Positions 34,991-43,802 are shown, numbered from the stretch's first letter. The stretch: 64,000 nucleotides of DNA from Nocardia cyriacigeorgica (GCF_005863245.1 NZ_VBUT01000007.1:248001-312000); one strand, 5' to 3'. The notes: generated by a model not told the origin, from the sequence alone. Translations and numbers: made by a program.

Positions 34991-35861
34991 TCACCCGACT
35001 ACGCACTCGGCACTGACGCTGGTGACGAGTGCGCTGGCCTGCCCGGAATGTCAGGCCGGATTGGCGATGTCGGAGCGGTCGCTGCGCTGCGGCGCAGGGC
35101 ACAGCTTCGATATCGCCAAGCAGGGCTATATCACCCTGTTGACCGGTGCCTCGACCAAGATGACCGGCGATAGCGCGGACATGCTCGACGCCAGAGCGGC
35201 TTTCCAGGGCGGCGGGCATTTCGCGCCCATCGCCGATGCCACCGTCGCGGCCGTCGCCGGGGACGGGCCCGCCGCGCACCCCGGCGCGTCCGCGCTCGTA
35301 CTGGAGATCGGCGCGGGCACCGGCTACTACCTGGCCCGGGTACTCGACGCGCTGCCGCATGCGCTCGGCATCGCACTCGACGTGGCCAAACCCGCCGGAC
35401 GACGCAGCGCCCGAGCCCATCCACGGGCCGCGGCGGTGGTCGCCGACGCCTGGCGCGGACTGCCGCTGGGTGAGGGCACCGTCGACGCCGCGCTGTCGGT
35501 GTTCGCCCCGCGCAATCCCGGCGAGGCGGCGCGGGTGCTGCACCCGGACGGCAGATTCGTCGTCGTCACCCCCACCGACCGGCATCTGGCCGAGCTGATC
35601 GAACCGCTCGGCATGGTGAGCGTCGACCCGGACAAGCAGGATCGGCTCACCGCCACCATGTCCGGGCATTTCGCGCTGTGTGCCCGCGATGCGGTCGAGT
35701 ACCCGATGAAGCTCTCGCGCGCCGACATCGCGCACGTGGTCGCCATGGGTCCGTCGGCTCATCACACCGATGCCGTCGAGTCCCGTCTCGCGGCGCTGCC
35801 GGACACCATGGAGGTCACCGCCTCGGTGCTGGTGGACACCTATCGGCCCACCGCGACCTGA
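34977..35861 (+). CDS. RlmA-like 23S rRNA (guanine-N1) methyltransferase
   Basis: A protein of up to 294 residues. The N-terminal zinc knuckle is C-x2-C...C-x3-H (CPECQAGL then LRCGAGHSFD), followed by AKQGYITLL, both hallmarks of RlmA. The SAM-binding motif is LVLEIGAGTGYYL. It probably methylates a guanine in helix 35 of 23S rRNA, which in the RlmA-II group affects macrolide sensitivity. The start is uncertain: GTG 34977 overlaps the DUF3117 gene, while GTG 35022 begins just before the zinc knuckle. Confidence 0.85.
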   Translation: MSPASHPTTHSALTLVTSALACPECQAGLAMSERSLRCGAGHSFDIAKQGYITLLTGASTKMTGDSADMLDARAAFQGGGHFAPIADATVAAVAGDGPAAHPGASALVLEIGAGTGYYLARVLDALPHALGIALDVAKPAGRRSARAHPRAAAVVADAWRGLPLGEGTVDAALSVFAPRNPGEAARVLHPDGRFVVVTPTDRHLAELIEPLGMVSVDPDKQDRLTATMSGHFALCARDAVEYPMKLSRADIAHVVAMGPSAHHTDAVESRLAALPDTMEVTASVLVDTYRPTAT

Positions 35862-35865
35862 CCGC

Positions 35866-37080
35866 TCAGGGTTTGCGGACGTGGTCGTAGACCTCGAGGG
35901 TCTGCGCGGCGATCCGCGACCAATCGAATTCGGCCACCGCCCTGGCCCGGCCGGCCGCCCCGTATTCGGCCGCGAGTACCGGATCGGCGGCCAGCTCGTT
36001 CACCGCCTCGGCCAGGCCTCGCTCGTAGTCGCCGGGCGCTGCCGGGTCGTAGTGCAGCAGCCGTCCGGTGTTGCGGTCGGCGACCACCTCGGGGATGCCG
36101 CCCACATCGGAGGCGACGACGGCGGTGCCACAGGCCATGGCCTCCAGGTTCACGATGCCGAGCGGCTCGTACACCGACGGGCAGACGAAGACCGTCGCGG
36201 CGGCGAGCACCTGCCGGATCTGCTCGGTGGGCAACATGTCCTGCACCCAGAACACATTGCCGCGGCGACGGCTCAACTCGTCCACCGCTGCGGCGACCTC
36301 GGCGGCCAGCTCCGGCGTATCGGCGGCACCGGCGCACAACACCACCTGGATCTCCGGATCGAAATCGCGGGCGGCGGCCAGCAGATGCGCGACGCCCTTC
36401 TGCCGGGTGATCCGCCCGACGAAGGCCGCGATCGGCCGGTCCGTGCGCACCCCCAGCTCCCACAGGAAGGGGTCGGCGCCCGGCTCGGGTGGGCCGGGAC
36501 GCCAGACCGAGGCGTCGATGCCGTTGTGCACCACATGCACCCGCGCGGGATCCACGGCCGGGTAGGCGTCGAGCACATCGCGGCGCATGCCCGCGCTGAC
36601 GGCGATGATGGCGTCGGCGTGTTCGACGGCATTGCGTTCCGACCACGACGACAGCCGGTAGCCGCCGCCGAGCTGCTCGGCCTTCCACGGCCGCCGCGGT
36701 TCCAGCGAATGCGCGGTCAGCACGTGCGGAATGCCGTACAGGGCCGACGACAGATGCCCGGCCAGGCCGGTGTACCAGGTGTGCGAATGCACCACGTCGA
36801 CCGCGCCGGTGGCGTCGGCCATCCGCAACTGGGCCGACATCATCTGGATGGCCGGATTGGCGGCGTAGAGGTGGGTGTCGGGCTGATGCACCACCGCGTC
36901 GTCGCGCGGGACGCCCATGCAGTGCACGGTGACGTCGGCGAGGGCGCGCAGCTCGGCCACCAGCTCGGTGACGTGCACGCCCGCACCGCCGTAGACCTCC
37001 GGCGGGTATTCGCGGGTCAGCATGGCGACCCGCAGCCGATCGGCCGGCCCCGTCATCGCCGCCGCGTGCGCGAAACTCAC
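35866..37080 (-). CDS. glgM: Alpha-maltose-1-phosphate synthase / glycogen synthase (GT4)
   Basis: A 404-residue GT4 glycosyltransferase that transfers glucose from ADP-glucose to glucose-1-phosphate (maltose-1-phosphate for alpha-glucan) or to glycogen. MLTREYPPEVYGGAGVHVTEL is the N-terminal donor motif, with SHTWYTG and the C-terminal SVYEPLGIVNLEAMACGTAVV (E-x7-E) active site. GTG 37080 was chosen because TACGTT lies 6 nt upstream (leaderless); ATG 37056 is an alternative. It is divergent from glgC, which makes ADP-glucose. It is equivalent to Rv1212c. Confidence 0.94.
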   Translation of the reverse strand: MSFAHAAAMTGPADRLRVAMLTREYPPEVYGGAGVHVTELVAELRALADVTVHCMGVPRDDAVVHQPDTHLYAANPAIQMMSAQLRMADATGAVDVVHSHTWYTGLAGHLSSALYGIPHVLTAHSLEPRRPWKAEQLGGGYRLSSWSERNAVEHADAIIAVSAGMRRDVLDAYPAVDPARVHVVHNGIDASVWRPGPPEPGADPFLWELGVRTDRPIAAFVGRITRQKGVAHLLAAARDFDPEIQVVLCAGAADTPELAAEVAAAVDELSRRRGNVFWVQDMLPTEQIRQVLAAATVFVCPSVYEPLGIVNLEAMACGTAVVASDVGGIPEVVADRNTGRLLHYDPAAPGDYERGLAEAVNELAADPVLAAEYGAAGRARAVAEFDWSRIAAQTLEVYDHVRKP

Positions 37081-37086
37081 GGATTC

Positions 37087-37092
37087 AACGTA
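37087..37092 (-). promoter_or_regulatory. -10 element of glgM (leaderless)
   Basis: TACGTT on the minus strand, 6 nt before GTG 37080. It supports the longer start of glgM. Confidence 0.5.
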
Positions 37093-37151
37093 GACGCTCG
37101 GCCCGGCCCGGGCCACTCGCACGCCGCCCCACCTCCCGGCGTGAGGTTCGG

Positions 37152-37157
37152 TAGTTT
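37152..37157 (+). promoter_or_regulatory. -10 element of glgC (leaderless)
   Basis: TAGTTT, 6 nt before GTG 37164. The two divergent start sites are 84 bases apart. Confidence 0.55.
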
Positions 37158-37163
37158 GACAGT

Positions 37164-38378
37164 GTGAGGAGCCAGCCGCACGTACTCGGAATCGTGCTCG
37201 CCGGTGGCGAGGGCAAGCGACTCTTTCCACTCACCGCCGACCGCGCCAAGCCGGCGGTCCCGTTCGGCGGTGCCTACCGCCTCATCGACTTCGTCCTCAG
37301 CAACCTCGTCAACGCCGGATATCTGCGGCTGTGCGTGCTCACCCAGTACAAATCGCATTCGCTGGACCGGCATATCTCGCAGACCTGGCGGCTGTCGGGT
37401 TTCGCGGGCGAATACATCACGCCGGTGCCCGCGCAGCAGCGGCTGGGACCGCGCTGGTACACCGGCAGCGCCGACGCGATCATGCAGTCGCTGAACCTGA
37501 TCTACGACGAGGACCCCGATTACATCGTGGTTTTCGGCGCCGACCACGTCTACCGGATGGACCCCGAGCAGATGGTGGCCCATCACATCGAGTCCGGCGC
37601 CGGGGTGACGGTGGCCGGTATCCGGGTGCCGCGCAGCCAGGCCAGTGCCTTCGGCTGTATCGATTCCGACGAGTCCGGGCGCATCACCCAGTTCCTGGAA
37701 AAGCCCGCCCATCCACCCGGCACCCCGGACGATCCGAATTCGACCTTCGCGTCGATGGGAAATTACGTGTTCACCACCAGGGTGCTGGTCGATTCGATCC
37801 GCGCCGATGCCGACAATTCCGATTCCGACCACGATATGGGCGGCGACATCATCCCGAAGCTGGTCGCCGCCGGTCAGGCCGCCGTCTACGATTTCGCCGA
37901 CAACGACGTCCCCGGCGCCACCGACCGCGACCGCGGCTACTGGCGCGATGTCGGCACCATCGACGCCTTCTACGAGGCGCATATGGACCTGGTGTCGGTG
38001 CATCCGGTGTTCAACCTCTACAACAAGCACTGGCCGATCCGCGGCGCCGCGGAGAATCTGCCGCCCGCCAAGTTCGCCCAGGGCGGGCTGGCGCAGGAAT
38101 CCATCGTCGGCGCCGGCTCCATCCTGTCCGCCGCCACAGTGCGCAATTCGGTGCTCAGTGCCAATGTGGTGGTCGACGACGGCGCCACCGTCGAGGGCAG
38201 CGTGCTGATGCCCGGGGTCCGCATCGGCAAGGGCGCGGTGGTGCGGCGCGCGATCCTGGACAAGAACGTGGTGGTCTCCGAGGGCGAGATCATCGGCGTC
38301 GATCTCGACCGCGACCGCGACCGCTTCGCCATCAGCAACGGCGGCGTCGTCACCGTCGGCAAGGGCACCTGGGTCTGA
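37164..38378 (+). CDS. glgC: Glucose-1-phosphate adenylyltransferase
   Basis: A 404-residue ADP-glucose pyrophosphorylase that commits glucose-1-phosphate to alpha-glucan synthesis. The nucleotidyltransferase motif is VLAGGEGKRLFPLTADRAKP, followed by the substrate motifs GSADAIMQ, VVFGADHVYRMD and FLEKP. The C-terminal left-handed beta-helix has repeats such as SIVGAGSILSAATVRNSVLS. GTG 37164 is supported by the upstream -10. It is equivalent to Rv1213. Confidence 0.96.
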   Translation: MRSQPHVLGIVLAGGEGKRLFPLTADRAKPAVPFGGAYRLIDFVLSNLVNAGYLRLCVLTQYKSHSLDRHISQTWRLSGFAGEYITPVPAQQRLGPRWYTGSADAIMQSLNLIYDEDPDYIVVFGADHVYRMDPEQMVAHHIESGAGVTVAGIRVPRSQASAFGCIDSDESGRITQFLEKPAHPPGTPDDPNSTFASMGNYVFTTRVLVDSIRADADNSDSDHDMGGDIIPKLVAAGQAAVYDFADNDVPGATDRDRGYWRDVGTIDAFYEAHMDLVSVHPVFNLYNKHWPIRGAAENLPPAKFAQGGLAQESIVGAGSILSAATVRNSVLSANVVVDDGATVEGSVLMPGVRIGKGAVVRRAILDKNVVVSEGEIIGVDLDRDRDRFAISNGGVVTVGKGTWV

Positions 38379-38384
38379 CCCCGG

Positions 38385-38422
38385 GCAGTGGCCCCCTGGC
38401 GTCGTTTCCAGGGGGCCACTGC
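38385..38422. terminator. Terminator between glgC and the ABC permease gene
   Basis: A perfect 15-bp stem (38385-38399 with 38408-38422) with loop CGTCGTTT, between convergent stops at 38378 and 38430. Confidence 0.8.
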
Positions 38423-38429
38423 TGCCGGT

Positions 38430-40091
38430 TCAGCGCAGGTCGCGCCCGCGCCAGCCGACCAGACCCAGGGCCAGCAGAACCACCGCCATCAGGGTCACCA
38501 CCAGCACCGGGGTCGCGGTGAACTCCGATCCCGGCACCTTCGGGGCATGGCTGAACGGTTCGAGATCGCGCAGCCATTGGGGTGCGCCCGACACCGAGCC
38601 CAGCAGGAAGACCGCGATCGCCGCCGTCAGCACACCCCACGCCACCGGCGTCCAGCGCGGCGCGAGCCCGAACAGGGCAACGGTGATCGCGACGAACAAC
38701 CAGATCGCGGGCAGCTGCACCAGCGCGGCGGCCAGCACACCGGGCAACTTGCCGCCGATATCGTCGGCCGCCAGGCCGTATACCAGCCCGCCGAGCAGGC
38801 CCGCGGTCAGCATGGCCAGCACCGGGCCGCCGAGCGCGAACAGCAGATGCGACAGCGCCCACCGGACCCGGCCGACGGCGCCGGTGACGACGGTTTCGGC
38901 GTGCCCGCTGGTCTCCTCACCGAACATGCGCAGCGTCGCCGAGATGGCGTAGGCCGAGCCCGCGACACCGAGCATGGTGAACGCGTAGGTGACCATGGAG
39001 TCCTCGAGCGATTCGGTGCCGCCCATCCGGGTGATCAGATCGCGAATGGTCTCGTTGGAGCCGAGTTCGTCGCCGATGCCGTGCACCACGCTGCCGATCA
39101 GCAGCCCGTACAGGCCCAAGCCGATCGTCCAGGCCAGCAAGGTGCCTCGTTGCAGGCGCCAGGCCAGCCCCAGCGGACCGGACAGCCCGGCACCGGCAGC
39201 GGGCGGGCCGAGCCGTTCGGCGATCAGCCCCGCACCCACGTCGCGGCGCATCAGCAGCAGATAGGCCGCGCCGACGCACACCAGCACGGTCACCAGGTGC
39301 AGCGCAAGGACCCACCAGCGGTCCCCGGCGAAGGCCCGCACCTGCAACGACCAGCCCTGCGGCGAGAGCCAGGTCAACGGGCTCACCGGCCCGTTCCCGG
39401 CCTGGGCGTCGCCCACCGCGCGCAACGTGTAGGCGAGCGCCAGCACACCGAACGCGATGCCGCGCGCCAGCCGGGCGCTGGTGGACAGCTGCGCGGCGAC
39501 CGCGGCCACCGCCGCGAACACCATGCCGGAGCCGGCCAGCGCCGCCCCGAACGCCAGCGATCCGCCGGCCGGGACGTCGGTGGCGGCCAGGCTCAGCGCG
39601 CCGATCACGCCGGTGGCCAGCGCGCCGCCGAGTCCGAGCACCAGCGCCGCGGTGAGACCGGCGAAGCGCCCCACCGAGGTGGAGGCGACCAGCTCCGTAC
39701 GCCCGGTCTCCTCCTCGGCCCTGGTGTGCCGGATGACGGTGAGGATGGTCGCCACCGCGACCAGGGTGAAGAACATCCCCGCTTTCCAGATGCCGACCGC
39801 GCCGATGCTGGTGTTGTAGATCGGCCCGTACATGGCCAGCTGCGAGGGGCTGGCCAGGATGGAGTCGGCGAAGGAGGCGCGGTCGGCCTCGGTCGGATAG
39901 ACGGTTTCGATACTCGCGACGTAGACGCTGCCCAATGGCACCGACAGCAGTAATACCCAGGCGGGCAACACGATTCGGTCGCGGCGCAGCGCCAGGAGGA
40001 GCATCCGGCCGGTGCCGGCGAAACCGGACGCGGTGCGGTAGCGGGTGGCGGCGCGATGCTCGCCTGTCCTCGGAAGCGTTGCGGTGGTCAT
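38430..40091 (-). CDS. ABC transporter permease, multidrug type (Rv1217c-like)
   Basis: A 553-residue polytopic membrane protein with two homologous halves of about six helices each, as in ABC-2 permeases of the Rv1217c type. Helices include WVLLLSVPLGSVYVASI and LLAWTIGLGLYGLLIGSVV, and the conserved loops EEETGRTELV and EETSGHAETVVTG recur once per half. It overlaps the ATPase gene by 4 bases. The pair exports drugs or lipids, with the Rv1217c-Rv1218c tetronasin-type system as the best-known relative. Confidence 0.9.
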   Translation of the reverse strand: MTTATLPRTGEHRAATRYRTASGFAGTGRMLLLALRRDRIVLPAWVLLLSVPLGSVYVASIETVYPTEADRASFADSILASPSQLAMYGPIYNTSIGAVGIWKAGMFFTLVAVATILTVIRHTRAEEETGRTELVASTSVGRFAGLTAALVLGLGGALATGVIGALSLAATDVPAGGSLAFGAALAGSGMVFAAVAAVAAQLSTSARLARGIAFGVLALAYTLRAVGDAQAGNGPVSPLTWLSPQGWSLQVRAFAGDRWWVLALHLVTVLVCVGAAYLLLMRRDVGAGLIAERLGPPAAGAGLSGPLGLAWRLQRGTLLAWTIGLGLYGLLIGSVVHGIGDELGSNETIRDLITRMGGTESLEDSMVTYAFTMLGVAGSAYAISATLRMFGEETSGHAETVVTGAVGRVRWALSHLLFALGGPVLAMLTAGLLGGLVYGLAADDIGGKLPGVLAAALVQLPAIWLFVAITVALFGLAPRWTPVAWGVLTAAIAVFLLGSVSGAPQWLRDLEPFSHAPKVPGSEFTATPVLVVTLMAVVLLALGLVGWRGRDLR

Positions 40092-41032
40092 TTGCGCACC
40101 TGCACCAGCTCGGAGCCGGACGCGGCGTCATCGGATGCTGCGTCTTCGCCGTTGACCGAATAGTGCCGCATGAACAGCTCTTCCAGCGTCGGCGGCTGGC
40201 TCACCAGACTGCGCACCCCGGTATCGCCGAGGATGCGGATCAGTTCACCCAGATGCTCGCTGTCCACCTGGCAGCGCAGCGTGCGGTCGTCCAGCTGCAC
40301 ATCTTCCACACCCGGCAGCGCACTGAGATCGCCTGGGTCACCGGTCAATTCGGCGGTGATGGAGGTGCGGCTAAGGTGCCGCATCGAGTCCAGCGTTCCG
40401 CTCTCCACGGTGCGGCCGGAACGGATGATGGTCACCCGCTCACACAGCACCTCTACTTCCGACAGGATGTGGCTCGACAGCAGGACCGTGACACCGCGTT
40501 CGGCCGCCTCCGCCACACAGTCACGGAACACCTGCTCCATCAACGGATCCAGGCCCGAGGTCGGTTCATCGAGTAGCAGCAGTTCCGCATTCGACGAAAA
40601 CGCCGACACCAGTGCGACTTTCTGCCGGTTGCCCTTCGAATAGGTGCGGGCCTTCTTACGCGGATCGAGTTCGAAGCGCTCGATCAGCTCCGCCCGTCGC
40701 GCGGGATCGATGCCGCCGCGCATCCGGGCCAGCAGATCGATGGTCTCACCGCCCGACAGTGACGGCCACAGCGTGACATCGCCTGGCACATAAGCGATCC
40801 GGCGATGCAGCTCGACCGCGTCCACCCACGGGTCGCGACGCAGTAGCCGCACTTCGCCGGAGGTGCGCGCCAGCACACCGAGCAGAATGCGGATGGTGGT
40901 GGATTTGCCCGCACCGTTGGGGCCGAGGAAGCCGTGCACCTCGCCCTGGTTCACGTCCAGGTCAAGGCCGTCGAGGGCGCGGACCTGACCGAAGTGTTTG
41001 TGCAGATCCCGGACGTGGATTGCCGATGTCAT
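40088..41032 (-). CDS. ABC transporter ATP-binding protein, multidrug type (Rv1218c-like)
   Basis: A 314-residue ATPase. Walker A GPNGAGKST, the signature YSKGNRQKVALVSAF (a variant ABC signature), Walker B LLLLDEPTSGLDPLM and the switch LLSSHIL are visible. It is coupled to the permease by a 4-base ATGA overlap and lies 21 bases downstream of the TetR gene, so the three genes form one operon. Confidence 0.93.
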   Translation of the reverse strand: MTSAIHVRDLHKHFGQVRALDGLDLDVNQGEVHGFLGPNGAGKSTTIRILLGVLARTSGEVRLLRRDPWVDAVELHRRIAYVPGDVTLWPSLSGGETIDLLARMRGGIDPARRAELIERFELDPRKKARTYSKGNRQKVALVSAFSSNAELLLLDEPTSGLDPLMEQVFRDCVAEAAERGVTVLLSSHILSEVEVLCERVTIIRSGRTVESGTLDSMRHLSRTSITAELTGDPGDLSALPGVEDVQLDDRTLRCQVDSEHLGELIRILGDTGVRSLVSQPPTLEELFMRHYSVNGEDAASDDAASGSELVQVRK

Positions 41033-41053
41033 GGGAACTCCTTCTGCGGAGAT

Positions 41054-41719
41054 CTAGGTATCTGGACTCGGTTGATCGAGAAGGGCGTCGAGCATCATCG
41101 GGCTGGTCAGCAGCCCGTTGGTGAACAGCTCGACACCGGGGAGAAGCATCTGGTCGGCGTAGGCGCGCAAGGCCTTGCCGAAATCGAGTGGGCCGTCGTG
41201 CTCGGCGGCATACAGTTGCAGGAACAGCATCAGGCCGCCGCCGTTGTTCAATGCCAGATAGCGAGCCGTGGCGCGCAGATCGCGCGGTGCGCGGATCGTG
41301 CCCGCAGCGATGCCCGCGCGCAGATACTGCTCGACATCGGACACCATGTGCTCGAACAACGTGCCCGCCAGTGCGCCGCCCGCTTGAAAACTGCGCACGA
41401 TATAGGCGATGACCGGTGCGAAGCTCTCGATCTCGGCGAGCTGGCCGAGGATGTTCGACGGCGACGGATGCTCGACCGAATCCAGCTTGGAATCGCGGAT
41501 GACCTTGCGTACGTAATCGTCACATTCCTCGCGCAACCCGTCTTTCGACCCGAAATGGTGATTGACGAGGCCCGGCGAGACGCCGGCGGCGGTGGCGATG
41601 GCGCGGACTCCGACGTTGAACCCCTGCTCACCGAAGACGGTGATGGCGGCGTCGCGGATGCGCGCACGAGTGCTCAGATCCGGGGCGGATCCTTCCGGTA
41701 CGGCTGATCGGTTAAACAC
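41054..41719 (-). CDS. TetR-family regulator of the ABC operon (Rv1219c/RaaS-like)
   Basis: A 221-residue TetR repressor. The helix-turn-helix segment VRAIATAAGVSPGLVNHHFGSKDGL sits near residues 40-65. It is the first gene of the TetR-ATPase-permease operon. GTG 41719 lies inside the first of two tandem palindromes, which fits tight autorepression. In M. tuberculosis the homologue represses the neighbouring ABC genes and affects drug tolerance in stationary phase. Confidence 0.92.
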   Translation of the reverse strand: MFNRSAVPEGSAPDLSTRARIRDAAITVFGEQGFNVGVRAIATAAGVSPGLVNHHFGSKDGLREECDDYVRKVIRDSKLDSVEHPSPSNILGQLAEIESFAPVIAYIVRSFQAGGALAGTLFEHMVSDVEQYLRAGIAAGTIRAPRDLRATARYLALNNGGGLMLFLQLYAAEHDGPLDFGKALRAYADQMLLPGVELFTNGLLTSPMMLDALLDQPSPDT

Positions 41720-41758
41720 ATGTTCAATATACTAAACACTCGTTCAACCGGTCGTCAA
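41712..41758 (-). promoter_or_regulatory. Promoter and tandem operators of the tetR-ABC operon
   Basis: Two 16-bp near-palindromes at 41712-41727 and 41732-41747 read TTGAACATGTGTTTAA and TTGAACGAGTGTTTAG on the minus strand. They repeat every 20 bp. Between and within them lies the promoter: -35 TTGACG (41753-41758), an 18-base spacer and -10 TAGTAT (41729-41734). Transcription would start within a few bases of GTG 41719. Repressor binding would block the -10 and spacer directly. Confidence 0.7.
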
Positions 41759-41762
41759 TGGG

Positions 41763-42401
41763 TCAGCCGCGGGAAGCGCAGAGCAGCCCGTCACCCACCG
41801 GAATCAACACGCTGGTCAGGTTCGGATCCTCCGCGATGGCCCTGGTCGCCGCGCGCACGGCCTGCGTGGCGGCGTCACGTTGCGCGGGATCGGGCACCCG
41901 GCCGCCCAACAGCGCGTTGTGCAGCAGGATCGCGCCGCCGTCACGTAACAACCGCACCCCTTCGGCGACGTACTGCGGATGCTCGATCGGCGCGGCATCG
42001 ATGAACACCAGGTCATAGGCGCCGTCGGCCAGGCGCGGGAGCACATCCAGGGCGCGGCCGTTGATCAGCCGGGTGCGCGCGAGCGGAATATCGGCGGCGC
42101 GGAACGCCTCTTTGGCCGCACGCTGGTGCTCCGGCTCGGAATCGATCGTGGTCAGCGTGCCGTCCTCGCGCATGCCGTCCAGCAGCCACAGGCCACTGAT
42201 CCCCGCGCCGGTCCCCACCTCGACGACGGCGCGCGCGCCGAGCATCTGGGCGTACATGCTCAGCAACGCACCCACCGACGGAGCCACCGGGGCGGCGCCC
42301 AGCTCGGTGGCCCGTTCACGGGCGCTGACGAGGATCTCGTCCTCCACGACGGATTCCTCCACGTAGGCGAGATTTCGCTCCAGATTCGATGCCACGCCCA
42401 T
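41763..42401 (-). CDS. O-methyltransferase (Rv1220c-like)
   Basis: A 212-residue class-I SAM-dependent methyltransferase of the catechol-O-methyltransferase-like (PF01596) family. The SAM motif is VVEVGTGAGISGLWLL, the acidic loop TTIDSEPEHQ, and the metal-site region DLVFIDAAPIEHPQYV. The substrate is unknown. It is divergent from sigE, an arrangement kept in mycobacteria, and its start ATG 42401 begins the conserved N-terminus. Confidence 0.9.
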   Translation of the reverse strand: MGVASNLERNLAYVEESVVEDEILVSARERATELGAAPVAPSVGALLSMYAQMLGARAVVEVGTGAGISGLWLLDGMREDGTLTTIDSEPEHQRAAKEAFRAADIPLARTRLINGRALDVLPRLADGAYDLVFIDAAPIEHPQYVAEGVRLLRDGGAILLHNALLGGRVPDPAQRDAATQAVRAATRAIAEDPNLTSVLIPVGDGLLCASRG

Positions 42402-42439
42402 GAGGCTATGCCAAACCGTGACCAGCGGGCCGAAACATT

Positions 42440-42456
42440 CTCAGGTGTCCCTCAGG
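42440..42456 (+). promoter_or_regulatory. Direct repeat resembling MprA boxes upstream of sigE
   Basis: TTCTCAGG and CCCTCAGG are spaced with an 11-bp period (CTCAGG at 42440-42445 and 42451-42456). In mycobacteria the envelope-stress regulator MprA binds loosely conserved 8-bp direct repeats of CTCAG type upstream of sigE. The match is by memory of that consensus. Confidence 0.45.
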
Positions 42457-42547
42457 ATCTCCATACACAGGCCATATCGCGACAGGAAAGAGTAGGCAGC
42501 ACGCAAGACCAGCCGACCGGCAGGCATCAGAGCCAGAGCACCGGGTC

Positions 42548-42576
42548 GGGAACAACCGGGCACCTTCTATCGGTTG
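42548..42576 (+). promoter_or_regulatory. ECF-type (SigH/SigE) promoter of sigE
   Basis: -35 GGGAAC (42548-42553), a 17-base spacer and -10 CGGTTG (42571-42576). This matches the GGAAC / GTT pattern of SigH- and SigE-dependent actinobacterial promoters. It would give a leader of about 80 bases before ATG 42661. Confidence 0.6.
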
Positions 42577-42660
42577 TACCCGACAGCGACGGTCCGTGGA
42601 CCCGGACCGCTGCTCGAACTCCGACGCCTCGGTCCCGAGTAGGAGGTATTTCCCATCCAC

Positions 42661-43332
42661 ATGGTCGATGCGGCGCGCGAGTACGCCACCCTGCCCGAGC
42701 TGCCGATGCAGCGTGAAATCACCGCACTGGAACTCGCCGAGGTGGCCGAGGACGAACTGACCGGCACCGCGGCCTTCGATGCCACCGGTGACCGTTCGGT
42801 CATGCCCACCTGGGACGAGCTGGTCCGCGAACACGCCGACCGGGTCTACCGGCTGGCCTACCGTCTCTCCGGCGACGCCCAGGACGCCGAGGATCTCACC
42901 CAGGAGACCTTCATCCGGGTCTTCCGCTCACTGTCGAACTATCAACCGGGCACCTTCGAGGGCTGGCTGCACCGCATCACCACCAACCTGTTCCTCGACA
43001 TGGTCCGCCGCCGCAGCCGCATCCGGATGGAAGCGCTGCCCGAGGACTACGACCGGGTGCCCGCCCAGGGCCCTGGACCCGAGCAGGTCTACCACGACGC
43101 CCGCCTCGACCCCGACCTGCAATCGGCGCTGGACGCGCTGGCGCCGGAGTTCCGCGCCGCGGTCGTGCTGTGCGATATCGAGGGGCTGTCCTACGAGGAG
43201 ATCGGCGCCACGCTCGGGGTGAAACTGGGCACCGTCCGCAGCCGGATCCATCGCGGCCGTCAGGCACTGCGCGAGCACCTTGCGCATAATGGAACTCAGG
43301 ACCGGTTCGCCGACGCGGCGACCAAGTCCTGA
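42661..43332 (+). CDS. sigE: ECF sigma factor SigE
   Basis: A 223-residue group-4 sigma factor that redirects RNA polymerase to envelope-stress genes. Region 2 (DELVREHADRVYRLAYRLSGDAQDAEDLTQETFIRVFRSL) and region 4 (IEGLSYEEIGATLGVKLGTVRSRIHRGRQALRE) are intact. AGGAGG lies 14 bases before ATG 42661; internal starts at 42706 and 42802 could produce shorter forms, as is known for mycobacterial SigE. It is followed by its anti-sigma factor and by htrA. It is equivalent to Rv1221. Confidence 0.94.
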   Translation: MVDAAREYATLPELPMQREITALELAEVAEDELTGTAAFDATGDRSVMPTWDELVREHADRVYRLAYRLSGDAQDAEDLTQETFIRVFRSLSNYQPGTFEGWLHRITTNLFLDMVRRRSRIRMEALPEDYDRVPAQGPGPEQVYHDARLDPDLQSALDALAPEFRAAVVLCDIEGLSYEEIGATLGVKLGTVRSRIHRGRQALREHLAHNGTQDRFADAATKS

Positions 43333-43409
43333 ACCAGCAAGAACGGGTGATCTCCGGCCGTGGCGCCGCGCCCGGCCGTGATCGAGTCGGTTGGAAGGAT
43401 GAGCACCGA

Positions 43410-43802
43410 ATGGTTGGCGACTCCGGTACGTCAGGTCGTTCACCGCGTTTCCGTTCCACCGAGCATCTGGCGAGCGAGGCCGTCGCCGCCTATGTGGACG
43501 GCGAACTGCGGATGAACGCCTATCTGCGTGCCGCGCAGCACATTTCCGTCTGCCCCGAATGCGCGGCCGAGGTCGAAGCCCAGCAGCAGGCGCGCATCGC
43601 GCTGCGCCGGGCCGCCCAGATCTCCATCCCGCACGGACTGCACGACAGCCTCACCCGCATTCCGCTCGGCGAACTTCCCGGCACCGATCGTTCCGCCACA
43701 GCGGCGCACAAGTCCCGTGACGAGGCCGTTTCCGGTTTCCTCGGTGCGTCTTTCGCGGCGAGCTTCGACAGTAGGCGGTGGACGACGTGGTGGCGCAAGT
43801 AG
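43410..43802 (+). CDS. rseA: Anti-sigma factor RseA (zinc-associated type)
   Basis: A 130-residue cytoplasmic anti-sigma factor that binds SigE. The conserved core FRSTEHLASEAVAAYVDGEL precedes the redox/zinc motif H-x3-C-x2-C (HISVCPEC). The C-terminal part is variable and basic. ATG 43410 has GGAAGGA upstream; an in-frame start at 43347 is longer. In M. tuberculosis RseA (Rv1222) is degraded by ClpC1P2 after phosphorylation by PknB, releasing SigE. Confidence 0.9.
   Translation: MVGDSGTSGRSPRFRSTEHLASEAVAAYVDGELRMNAYLRAAQHISVCPECAAEVEAQQQARIALRRAAQISIPHGLHDSLTRIPLGELPGTDRSATAAHKSRDEAVSGFLGASFAASFDSRRWTTWWRK

Noticed and set aside
42406..42834. Minus-strand frame across the sigE promoter and 5' end
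   Set aside because: It covers the promoter elements and the sigE start and encodes nothing recognisable.
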